From NCBI GenBank assembly GCA_013397455.1, contig VYZB01000924.1, forward strand, positions 45,774-109,773: DNA of 64,000 nucleotides, given 5' to 3'. Position 1 is the first letter of the stretch, and each line of letters begins with the position of its first letter. The notes below the pieces were generated by a model. The model saw nothing but the letters and a program-made list of their open reading frames with translations. It had not been told where the DNA came from and ran no database searches. The stretch is from Crotophaga sulcirostris. Its lineage: Eukaryota; Chordata; Aves; Cuculiformes; Crotophagidae. Shown here in pieces: positions 50,301 through 61,200 of the stretch. The translations under genes and the position numbers were made by a program.

Positions 50301-50430
50301 ATTTAATACAGTCATATACCATTTCATTTGAGAACAAAAGTACTATGTCTATGAGACTTACAGGACGAGCAAGATTTGGATGAAGATCTGAAAGTGCAAC
50401 AAACTCCCGTGCTGAACCAGAATAAGCCAT
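38303..50430 (-). CDS. MEIOB: MEIOB, meiosis-specific OB-fold ssDNA-binding protein
   Basis: An RPA1-like protein that, with SPATA22, binds single-stranded DNA at meiotic double-strand breaks and is needed for crossover formation. Thirteen coding exons in transcript order: 50430-50362, 47870-47813, 46485-46354, 45633-45561, 44199-44004, 43525-43425, 41713-41661, 41573-41478, 41108-41007, 40575-40422, 40053-39870, 39381-39295 and 38416-38303. All phases close, giving 472 residues against 471 in human. The N-terminal OB part has [20 protein letters not shown]; the central OB has [10 protein letters not shown] and [20 protein letters not shown]-terminal zinc-type motif C345-x2-C348-x10-C359-x2-C362 precedes [12 protein letters not shown] and AEETLGC. 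The last exon encodes the LSCKLADP end of the long isoform. Introns are AT-rich and have few recognisable repeats. Expression outside meiosis is not expected. Confidence 0.97.
46560..47050. other. GC-richer segment in MEIOB intron 2, unassigned
   Basis: Roughly 450 bases are visibly richer in G and C than the surrounding intron and hold an 80-codon open frame on the - strand (46672-46914) with a hydrophobic stretch. I recognise no gene or repeat family. A CTCF-like motif lies at its left end (46618-46634). Confidence 0.35.
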
Positions 50431-50436
50431 TCTTTA

Positions 50437-50437
50437 T
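50437..50437 (-). other. MEIOB: Candidate 3' splice site just upstream of the MEIOB ATG
   Basis: On the - strand a T-rich stretch and TTACAG (CAG at 50440-50438) lie seven bases before the MEIOB ATG. This would make a non-coding first exon further upstream necessary. The pyrimidine tract is weak. Confidence 0.4.
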
Positions 50438-50683
50438 CTGTAACTTGAGAAAAATAATTTAGATTTTTAAAAAAATCTAAACAAATCACTCAGAACTATT
50501 CATAGTGAGAACAAGTTATTTTTTAACACAAATGTTTTGACCTAAATAGCATCTGTCTTCAATAAAAACCATTTCCAAGCTATCTGAAGCAGACAATTCT
50601 TTATTGTTTGTATTTGGCATTGTAAGTTATGAATTTTACTATAACCACTCTACCTATGCTTCTCAAATAAAGGTCTGTAATTT

Positions 50684-50711
50684 TCATTTATTTATTTATT
50701 TATTTATTCAG
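50684..50711. repeat. (ATTT)n microsatellite
   Basis: About six perfect TTTA units upstream of MEIOB. Confidence 0.9.
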
Positions 50712-51467
50712 CATTAAGTGACTCCATTAGCACCAGCCTCTGAAAAATATTTACCCTCCTTCTGTCTGGGAAGTCCAGCTGAATTTAATGAGGCAGTTCA
50801 TATATAAAAGGCCATTTATGTGGGAGGAAAGAAGAGTGTTCGGTTGCAAACCACCTTAATTGAGGTTTTGGACTTAATATTAAACTACTTTAAATGTGAG
50901 TTCATTCCTACCTCCAAGTAGAAAAGTTCTGAATTTATTAACATAGAATGTTTTAAAAATTTGTTATTTTCAGGCTGCCAACACAGCATTACTGCCTGTT
51001 CCTGTGAGCTACTGCACACTCAGGTCCTCTCTATGGATGTCAAAGTCAGGTTATGGATGCTTTGTCAACCCATCTGAATGCCTCTTGTTATTTCATGCGC
51101 GCTATCAGAGACTTTATTAATATTTAACAAACAGTTGTCAGATTCTGGTTTTTTTGTAAAAGAAACCATCAAGTTTTCCAAATCTTAATAACCTTTAATA
51201 TGAGAGAACTACTGACATTTTTCAGAGTCCTGTTCAGACTTTAAAACAGAAGTCCAGAACAGCTTTTGCAGTCTTTATACCTGGCACTTTGTGTGAGAAC
51301 CATTTAAATGGGAATTAGTATAATGATCTGATCACATACTAGAAAAGAAATAGAGAGTCTACACTATAAAGAAGTAAGCAGTTATCTGAGAGTAAAGTGA
51401 TTTCTTTAAAAGAGAATTTAAAACCAAGAAAGATATCCCAAATTTGCCTCTCAAAACATACTGAACA

Positions 51468-51552
51468 ATCACAGAATCACAGAATGGTTTGGGTTGGAAG
51501 GGATTTTAAAGCCTGTGAAGTTCCACCACCCTGCCATGGGTAGGGACACCTT
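51468..51552 (-). mobile_element. CR1 LINE 3' fragment
   Basis: 'acagaatcacagaatggttt', 'gggttggaagggattttaaa' and 'ccatgggtagggacacc' are the reverse complement of a CR1 3' end, truncated after about 85 bases. Confidence 0.9.
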
Positions 51553-52116
51553 AATGGGACCCTTAAACCTATTCCCATCCCATTATATGGAAGAATTAGT
51601 GTTCACTTACGTAGGAAAGTCACCTCAGCTATCCCTCCAAGGCATGTTAATATTCTTACCTCAAAATAAGTTAAATATTGTTAATGGCACACCTCACACC
51701 ACGTCCGAATCAGGTTAAAGGAATCAGCACAGGGAACACCTGTATCAAAGGAAGGTTAGAGAGGGCATTTAGGATTGAAAGCCTAAATTTAAAACCAGGG
51801 TACAAGCCCCATCAGGGTGATCTGTGAGGGACCTATCCCCTCACCACTGCCCAGGATGGGACCTGAGAGGAAGGACAAATGGAAATCACAATAATAAAAG
51901 TGTGAAGACTTTAGCACGGCCACCCCATCCCAAACTGCTCTCTGGCACCAGACAAGCTTGCACCCAAGCCGGGCCATACACTGCAAAGAGATTTTTCTTG
52001 CATGAACCCATCATCATCCTCATTAATTTCCCTGAAACACATGGCAGCCACCCCGCACAGGCAGGGATGGCATCCACCTGGAGTCTGGGCAGGCAGGAGC
52101 CTTTACCGCAGCCTAC

Positions 52117-52243
52117 CTGCTGCCAAGGATTCCCAGGGGAGACCCCAGGTGAGATGGGAAGGGAGCACCCTGGAAGGAAGGCATGAGGTGCTCAGGGCAC
52201 GGAGACAAAATGGCGGCCAGCTCAGTGGGCGGGAAACCAATCC
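52117..52243. promoter_or_regulatory. Candidate promoter / non-coding first exon, possibly of MEIOB
   Basis: A local GC-rich patch carries AAAATGGCGGCC (YY1-like, 52207-52218), GGGCGGGAAA (E2F-type, 52227-52236) and CCAAT (52237-52241) within 35 bases. On the - strand a CAG|GTAGGC donor follows at 52117/52116, which could splice to 50437 before the MEIOB ATG. The YY1-like motif points in the + direction, so a + strand transcript is also possible. Confidence 0.4.
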
Positions 52244-55200
52244 TGCACCCTCACACTGCCCACGCCCTTCCCTCAGCGGCAGTGCGGGCATGAGGGCGAG
52301 CGCTGTGAGGGCAACCAGGGCTCCACACAGAAGGCACTGGACATGGCTCAGAGGATGGCTGCCAAAAATAACCCTCAGACACCAGAAATGCAAAGTGCTG
52401 GGGCTTTGCCATGCTTGAGGAAGGGTGCTCAGCCCAGAGGGATCAGCTCAGGCCATGGCGCCATTGGCTTCAGTCAACATCAGGTCCAGAGCTGAGGGCT
52501 CAGAGCTTATTTTTTGCTTTTCTTTGCTAGTCCTCTGCTCTGTGTGGCTTCACCCGAGTCCCCAGCCATTCCTGCCCCATCACTCCCTCTGGGACAGCAC
52601 CTTCAACCCCACGCACCAAGTTTCCACTGTTCATTTAAACAAACTTATTGCATCTTTTCCTTGCTGTTCTAACACAATTTCTATGTTTTCTTGCAGTTCT
52701 CCTCCACAGCAGACCAAGGAAGATTTTTTTCTAACCAAATCCATTCAGTAGGATTGTTAGCAGATCTCAACTCCCTAGACTTAAAGCTGACGAAGCACCA
52801 GCCTGGGATCCTAAAGCCAAGCTCATTCTGCTACAATTACAAATGCACAACGCATCAGGAAGACAAAGCACAATGCAGAAAGATCTGAAGGAGCTATTCC
52901 CTGAGTCTTTTTTTTTTTTTTTGTGGTAGTCTAAGGAAAAAAACATTACAGCCTGTATTTTATAAGTGAATTAAAATTTATGGCTTAAGATACTATTTGT
53001 ATTGATTTGTGCACAGCACTTCTGGATTTCCAGGCCCTGCAGAAGACTGGAGCAAGCCATTTTGTCCATTTATATTGCATATAAAATTATTTTTCATAAA
53101 ATCGATACTCTTCACTTCTGTATCATAAAAAATTTTCCTCCTGATGAGTAATTTTATGACCTCGAGGGTCATGGCTCTTGAAGTTTTTAGTGTAGCCTGA
53201 CAAATTCTCTGTGTTGACTCTGTATTACAGGATCTTTTATTTCTTCAATTAAACAGCTGAAAATGGACACCACCTGTGCTCTCATATTTATTGTGTCACT
53301 AAAGTCCATGATAATTACACCGTGCTGATGACAAACGGCATGCCAGAGAACTGACAGCCTGGGTGGGTTGGTTTTTTTTTAGATCATATTTTATACAATA
53401 TGATTCATGGTTCTAAGTTTGTTCCATAGTTTTGAAGTCTCCAGTAAACAGAATTACGTCATTTTTTTCCTTAGTTCTGTTTTTTCAGTTATCTCAAGCA
53501 GAAGATAACGAATATGCTGATGGGATTCGAATCGAATGGGAAGAAGAACTTGTACACTAGCTGGAAAATGCTGACAAAAGTACAGGTCTCATTCTTACCA
53601 CAATGGCTGCAAGGTAAACCAGGAAAAAAAACCCAAAACACAGAAATGAGGTCTATGAGATCTCCACAGCTGCCGAAAATGATAAAAACAAGATCACAGC
53701 CCATGGACTTACAGGTGTCCAGCTTGTCTAGTATCTCAGCAAGGTTTTGGTGGGATGCAAGCACCTACTTAAATGGAACCTTGCTGAACTGAGCTGGGAT
53801 CTTGCACTGCTGCCCAGCTTGGTCACCACTTTCATTAGGTTTTGTCCAAGTTGAGCTGCCTTTCAACCACAGGCACAAAGGGCAGGTGAAACCCGATGCT
53901 GCCCGGTGCTCCAGGGCCACAGGCTTTGTTTCATTTCAAAGCCACCAGAACAAGGATGCTGTTGTGCACCACTCCTTGGCTTCCCCATAGCCTCAAGTAG
54001 ACGTCTAACGATCAGGTGTGTTTGCTTTGTGGTTTAGTCCCACTCCCATTTTCAATGTGTCTACTTTTCAAAAAAAAAAAAAAAAAGGCTGCTTTTTACT
54101 TTCCCATGATAGCTCCTGCTAGGAAGATGTTATCAGGGATAACATGAAGGGATGCACTGATCTGTCCACAAGCACAAAGGCAGCAGATGTGAGACCAGAG
54201 TTAATTCACTAGAAGAGGTGATTAGACGCTGAATTTCTAACTTGCAGATACTGAGGCAAGAATTCATTCAACTGCCGTACCCGCCTCACAGCAATGCTGT
54301 GACTTCTGCCATTTGCATGGCACATGGCACAACAGGGGGCGGTGGGCAATTTGGACTCCTGCAGGTTACTGTAAACAAATAACATCTTTTTGGTGCTTAT
54401 AACAAACGAATGTCTTTCCTGAATATCTCCCACTAATTTACAACATCAACTGATTCTCCAAGTTAGGAATTAATACAAACACTGAAGAGAGCCTGCAAGG
54501 CAAAATGTTAATCAACTGGTACTCGGCTTTACTCAAGATTTCCTCCTCAATTGACCCCAAAGTGGTCTCTAAAACAAATCAACATGGTTATCTCCCTTTG
54601 ACAACTGGAAAAACAGAGCTAAGGGAATGACCAGAGGCAGTTTCCTGAGGGCTATGCACTGCACAAAGACCTACTCCCAATACGAGTACCAGTCCCTATG
54701 GGAGGGCAGTACTTTTAATTCAGTATTTTTCTGATCTAGTGCTTGATCCCCTGGAAGGTCTGAGTTGTTTTAATTCTCCAGCACCCCAGTGGCACTTAGC
54801 ACACTGACAGATTCAATCTGCAATTAGCAGACACTTCCCATACGTGGCTGCAAATTGCACAGTCCCTGCTAATTAGGCCTTCATGAATGGATTTATTTAA
54901 ATTACACTCATTGGCATGGTCAAGGAGTGCAAATGCCATTTCATAATTCACTTAATAATTTCTTGCGTGATTATCAGTACCATTTGCATGCAAGGGAAGC
55001 TGGTCCCTGTCCAGCAACAGCAGGGATATTGCAGAAATCATCTTCAAAAGGATCTTCAAAATGTAAAACAATATAAAATGCTTGCTGTGTGAGTTTTATG
55101 CTATCCACAGCATTGACTGAGTGGGCTCACTAAATATTTATATGTTCTTAGGACCGAAAGATTCTGTAAAATGAAAAAGGCAGACCTGTAATTTTATGTA

Positions 55201-58200
55201 ATTGGCCTGACTGAATGCATTAAAAGCAGCAGTATTCACTGTTCAGTGGCTTTGGCTGATACCTGAACTGGCTGCAAACTAGGAGTGCTGATGGAGTAAT
55301 GATGGACATCAGCAGCAGTAACGCAGGTGCTGATACTGCCAACAGGTGCTGAGCGTGTGGAGGGATATTTAATCTAAGTTTCTCTCTGTCACCCAGGGAG
55401 CTATTGTTCATCTCTCGCTTCACCCTGCATCTCTCCCATCCCAGTCCCCAGCACTGGAGTAGTCCCAGTGCTATTTCAGTGCCATTTCCTCACTCTCAGC
55501 AGCACAGAAAAGCACAGCAATCTGGAGTTTTATTTTAAAATTAAAATGAACCAAGGCTGATTCCTTCCTAATCTGTGCTAATTCTGGCTTCTTTGGTCCA
55601 GAAGACCTGAGGCTGGTGCTTCTGCACAGCAGCAGCATGAGTTGTGCTTATGTGCCTGCAGGCAGCTTGGACATCGAACGTGTGCCTGAGCAAACAGAAC
55701 CATCTGTCAAAGGCAGAGGTGGGGACACCTGCAGCTCTCTTCTGCATAAGGAAGGCCCTATTGCTGGCAAAGAAAGAAAAAAGCCTTCTTTCAGGTGTAA
55801 AGCTAGTGGGACATGAGAGTCTGCCGTTCTCGGTTGTCCAGGAAAGATGGCGTTTTGGAACAGCAGCTGCTCTTCAGACAGTAAAGTCTTCCTGTTCTCT
55901 GTGTAATTCACATGAAACTGCTTAAACCCACACTCAGCCTTTGCCACAGGCAGGGAGTGAAAAGTAACTGTAGGGCCCGAGCGTGACAATCACAGCATTT
56001 CTGCAGCAGTCCATGCTGGGGGAAGGCAGCAGCCTCACTCTCCAGGGCTGGGCTCGAATGCCTGTTCATCAGCAAGCTCAATTCTTAAATATTTCAACAC
56101 TAATTAATCCCTTCTGCAACATCCACGCCAGGGCGGAGCAGAAACGTCACGCAACGCAGGCAAGCCAGCACAACTCAGAGAAGAAAACAAGCGGTTGGTG
56201 CCAGCCTGTACACCAAAATCAGCTCGTGTCAGGTGAGCATTGCTGAATTTTAATTAAAAAAAATACACCACAATTGATCTTCTGGGTAGTCCCTAAATCG
56301 TTGGTATATTTGCAGAGAGTAGTTTGCAAACAAACCTTCCGTGTCTTTATTGTAGCAAAAAGTCAGAACAAGATGTCTGCACAGGAATTCACTGCTCAAA
56401 AATACTGATAGAAGTGTTTTCTTTGCTTCTTTATCTGCACAGTGATATTCTACCTTGCTTTTTTGAAATTTTGAAAATTAGACTCTGATTGCCCAAGATT
56501 TTAAAGACCTCAGCTTACTGTTTAGCTTGCCTGAAACTACAGAGGTAGAAACTGCTTCTTTTTGGAGCCTACAAGTGGTGTGAGAGCATTTAGGCTGTGG
56601 AAGATCACTTACATTATTTTGGAATTATGTGTAGGAGAAGTTAAGTCAGTGAAATTACTTGGATTTTCATCACTTTCCCCAAGACCAGAGTTTCCTCCTC
56701 TTCCTATGAGCAAATGAACAATGAATATTCTCCAACAAGACATCATGAGTTAAAAAATCCAACAATTAAAAATAGTTGTAGTGACAGATCCTTGACACTG
56801 GGGAAGAATTTGGGAGGGGAAAAAGAAAGAAGATATTTAGCATATTTAGCACTGGTTGGCTGCCTTTCAAACATTTTGAACTATTCAAATCAATGAAACC
56901 CAAACCAAATAACTTGTATCTGGATTTCAGTTTGAAACACGCAATACTCAACAATACCAATTAGGACACATGGGATGAGTGTCTCCCAGTGACAAAATTG
57001 GGGAAAAACCCTTTCAATCTTCAGTCACTCCAGTTTCCAACCAAGCCTAAAACTTGATCCCTGCATGAGCAGTTCATAAAGAGGAAAACTTGGGACATAA
57101 TTCTCAATGACAGATGGGGATGGCTGTAAGAGAAAACCGGGACCTTAGAGTAAAGAACATTTTTTCCACCACCGCAGAATTCAGTCAATAGAGCACCAGT
57201 GAAATCCAAACAGCCCATCTAAACTAAACTTTCCAGCAAAAATATACCTTTGATCTCCTGGCTGAGCGCTTGGTCCCAGCGCAGTGGTGGCAAACCTCCC
57301 AATGCCTCCGAGAGCCAGGACCACATCCAGCCCTTCCTAGGTAATCATGTGTCAACATTTCCACAATGCGCCTGGCTGCCTGTCAGCTAGCTTGTTAGAA
57401 AATTCCTGCAGACTGACACTGACAATTTAAGTTTTTATCCATTAGAAACCCCAAACCTCCATCCAAAGCCAGTTCAGTGCACAAAGGTACTGGACTTGAG
57501 TAAAAAAGGACTTTAACAAGAAATTTTCCCTTAATAAAGTGAACACTAGAGGTCCATCTAGCAACTTGTCCCAGAAATATATATCCCTAGAATAAAATAT
57601 TACAGACTCCTTCTGTGTACTGTACACTTCTCTAACTACATCCAGATTCACTGGCTTGGCAAAGCATTTTGTATCTAACAAGAGTTTCTTCTAGTCTTCT
57701 GAATTTGTTCTTGTCTTGCTATACATCAGTATTTCCTTTTCTGGAGCTCACCCCTATGATCGCTGTCCCGACTCACGCGGCTTGCTAATGGACTTAACTA
57801 CCCATTTATGAAACGAAAGGGGAAATTGGCACTTGGGTGCATAAATACTGGAGGCCAAACGTGTCCCTGGTGTAACTCTGCTGCAGTCAGTTGAGTTAGA
57901 TTAAAGATGAGTGCAGAAACAGCAGAACAGCCATTGCTGCGCGGTTGAAAGCCCTGACTCGGGATCTTGTGTCTCCGTGGCTTCACATCCACGGTTTCAA
58001 AGAGGCACCAGGGAGCCAGTGGAGAACTGGGTTGAGATGCAAGCGATGGGTTTGTGACTTCCAGCCTTCAAGTCCAATTCCCTTCCAAAGCATGTCCCAT
58101 CTAACAGCAATAGGAATTACTTCATTACCTACTCCTTACACTTTGTTCATCTCATCTTCTGCGCTCATATTCTGGAGAACCTTGTGGCTACAAACACACA

Positions 58201-61200
58201 GACTATGTATGCATAACACTCAAAAATGGTTTTGGTTGAGGTCTTTTTCTTCTTTATCATTCTTAAATGCCCAGTCTTCCAATTTCAGTGAGTTTCTTCC
58301 TCCCTTTTCTCTGCTTTTAACAGTAGAAATAAGATGTAGCCCTGCCAGCCTGTTTCAACCTCCTCATTGCAACTTTCTTTAGCAAATCCTCAGCTCCCCT
58401 TATAAAGCTCCTCTCTCAGCCAAACTCAATGGAGACGTGGAAGGAGTACAGGCTTTGCTGACACAGAGGCTGCCTCCACCAAGAAAGCCAAGGGCGATTC
58501 AAGGCACAAAAGTCAAGTCAGATGAAAGTACAGATCCAGCAAAGCGTGTTTAAGCACAAAATTTCTCTCCCAGGGAGTCACTGGGACCATTCATGTGCTC
58601 CACGCTGAGCCACATATGTGAGTGCTTTGCTGAACCCAGGCCAAAGTGCAGTTCTTTATGAATGCAGGCCAGATCCTGTAGCACCGAGTAACACCAATGA
58701 GTAACATTTATTCACACAAGTGGTCTCTGTGGAGAAAGGCTGCCAAGTCCTGGCCCCGTATGATTTTTTTCTTTAGCAAGCAGCCAGAGCAGAGCTCCAT
58801 ATGGCAACGCCGACTCCTCACTCAGCAACTTGCCTGCTGCCAGCTCCTCAGTGCAAAGGACCAAGCGAGACAGAAATCTTCCAGCTCAACCCTCATGTTA
58901 CAATTACCTTTAAAAAACTGCCAGATAAATTCCTTTAAATTCTTCCAGGGAGTTTCTTCCTGCTGTGGCTGCCTGCATGACCATGGCAGTCCTAGCAGTG
59001 GGCAGCAATGCTCTCCCAGGGCAGATGCTCTCCTAGGGCACTGCCCAAGCCATTCCCAGGTGAGTTGTCTTTCAGGGCACATCCAAAGAGCACCCAGCTT
59101 TTGTACCTGGCTCCTCAAAGGCCTGGCACATCCCAAGGCTCCCACAGAGGTGATTGGTGAGCTGGGAAAGCTTCTTATGCTCCTCTTCAGGCAACCTGAC
59201 CCTAACATGAAGCTTAAGCTTGTGTAGGGACACATCTTCAATAGCCCTTTCTCAGTTAATGCACACGGAGGAGAGATTTAGAAAGGTACAAGAATGGCTT
59301 GGTGCAGAGATGGATGCCTTGTGCCACCATGCAGCTGTCCTGCCTTAACACTCTTGCTCAAAGACAGTCAAAATCAAGCAGAGCTGAACAGGAGACCTTC
59401 CTCCTCACTGACCTCCCTTTCACCTTACCCCCAGAATCTGGGGCTCTTAATATCTCACCTTGGTAGTTTTACTTCCATTAAAATACACAAGGAAATATCC
59501 AATTTGCCTCAGCCACAGGTGCTGCCCTTCACCCCATCCACCTGGGAGTTACTGCAGCCAAAGGCTGGGTGCACCCAGAGGCTTTTCCTGAGAGCTGACA
59601 GCAGTGAACATAGCAGGGAAATCCTTGCCACAGCAAATACAGGGTGCAGGGCCCTTGCCAACCCAAATTCCAGCTGCACCAGCCACAAGAGCCCTCCAGG
59701 CACTGCAGTGACCCTGCCTGACCCCCCCAAAACCACAAGGATCCCACAGCAGGGAGCAGCAGCTGCCCATCCAGGGTACCACACTCACCCCGTGCTGTCT
59801 CCATCTTTCACCATCCTATCTTCTGAGGCACCAAACATGCAGCTCCTAGCAAAGGGACTGATATTTCACAAACGTCTCTGAAGAAACCAAACAGCATTTA
59901 AGTGGTCGATGGGGAGCATGGCCACCTCACCTTCCACACCACCAGCAGCAGCTCTCTACCACCTCAGGCACAGCCCTCAGCACTATTACCCTCCTCACAG
60001 GGGTCTGGACATACAGCAAAGTCAGCAGTGCCATCAGAGCAGCACAAGCCACAGCAGCACCTAATGTAGGGTGGGCTTAACTCAGCCAGGGTCAAGTCTG
60101 CTGAGCATCTAGGCAGGATCAGGCCCAAAACAAGGCTAGTGGTGAGCCCAGGTTAAGCTCATGGAGCCTTTCAGCATCCCCACAGCCTCAGCACTGCTGT
60201 TGCGTGTGCAGTTGCTGCCAAATCAATAAGTGTGTCTTCCTGGTAAATAATTGTGTCAGTGGGATGTTAATGGTGCACAGTGCTCGCGGTGTAAAGGCAT
60301 TTTTTTTTGTCAATGAAGTAAAGCCATTCGTTTTTCTCCCCCTTATCCCCCCCAAGCCTTCCCAAATGCACAAAATGGGCTCCAGACCCACCTCCTACAA
60401 GGAAATGAGAACCAGCCCTGGAGGATCACCCAGCAAGAAGCCTCTGTTCAGAGATCTGACGCCTCTTCAAAGATGGGGGAACAAATGTGCTCCTACCTCC
60501 GCTGATTTATGAAGAACGTCTGCATCAGCAATGAGGGGGAAATGCTTAAACACAACCAGAGGGAAGGGAAATCAAGTGCTTGCTGTCTGCGCTTAGGGGG
60601 TTGCATTGAATAACTCCTCTATTTATTATAGTTTGTTTTCATATAATTAGATCTATATTGCATTTTGAAGGAAAACAAACAACCTAGTGACTGCAGCACA
60701 TGCTGCTGGATTATGTGCTCGCTAGGAAAATAAACAATAGTGTGCCACCACCAGGACCAGGTGATGGCAATTGGGATGTGCCAAAGGCAGCTCTTGAATT
60801 GAATGTGGCAGCAAACAGCCTGTGACTGTGTCCCCGTGTGCAAGGGACATAGGGAAAGCAGGTGGTTTGCTGGAGGGAAACAGCCAGTATCACCTCGGAG
60901 ATAGGCAGGAGCAAAGCCAGAGCACCAGTTTCCCCCAGACCAGGCTGGGCAGCCAACCTAGCACCTGGGGAAAGGCAGGAGAAAGGCCTGATTCAGGCAC
61001 AGCCGAAGAGCATTGTCTGAAGCTGAGCTGTTCTTTCTTTCCTTCCTTCCCCCATGCTGAGAAGTTCTGGGTGTAAATTGTTCTAAGTTATATCTGTTTG
61101 GTTTTAATTTCTACTGATGCCCTGGTGTTATTTACATTCTTGAAATACAGTAGTAGGCATGAGTATAGCATTGTGTTCATGAAATACAGCCTGCTGCCTA

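Noticed and set aside
52208..52291. ATGGCGGCC.. as a translation start at 52.2 kb
   Set aside because: The frame stops after 27 codons without a donor that continues it; the motif is better read as YY1-like.
58697..59227. 176-codon + strand open frame in the distal region
   Set aside because: No similarity to any known family, no splice or promoter context, and an overlapping antisense frame of similar size.
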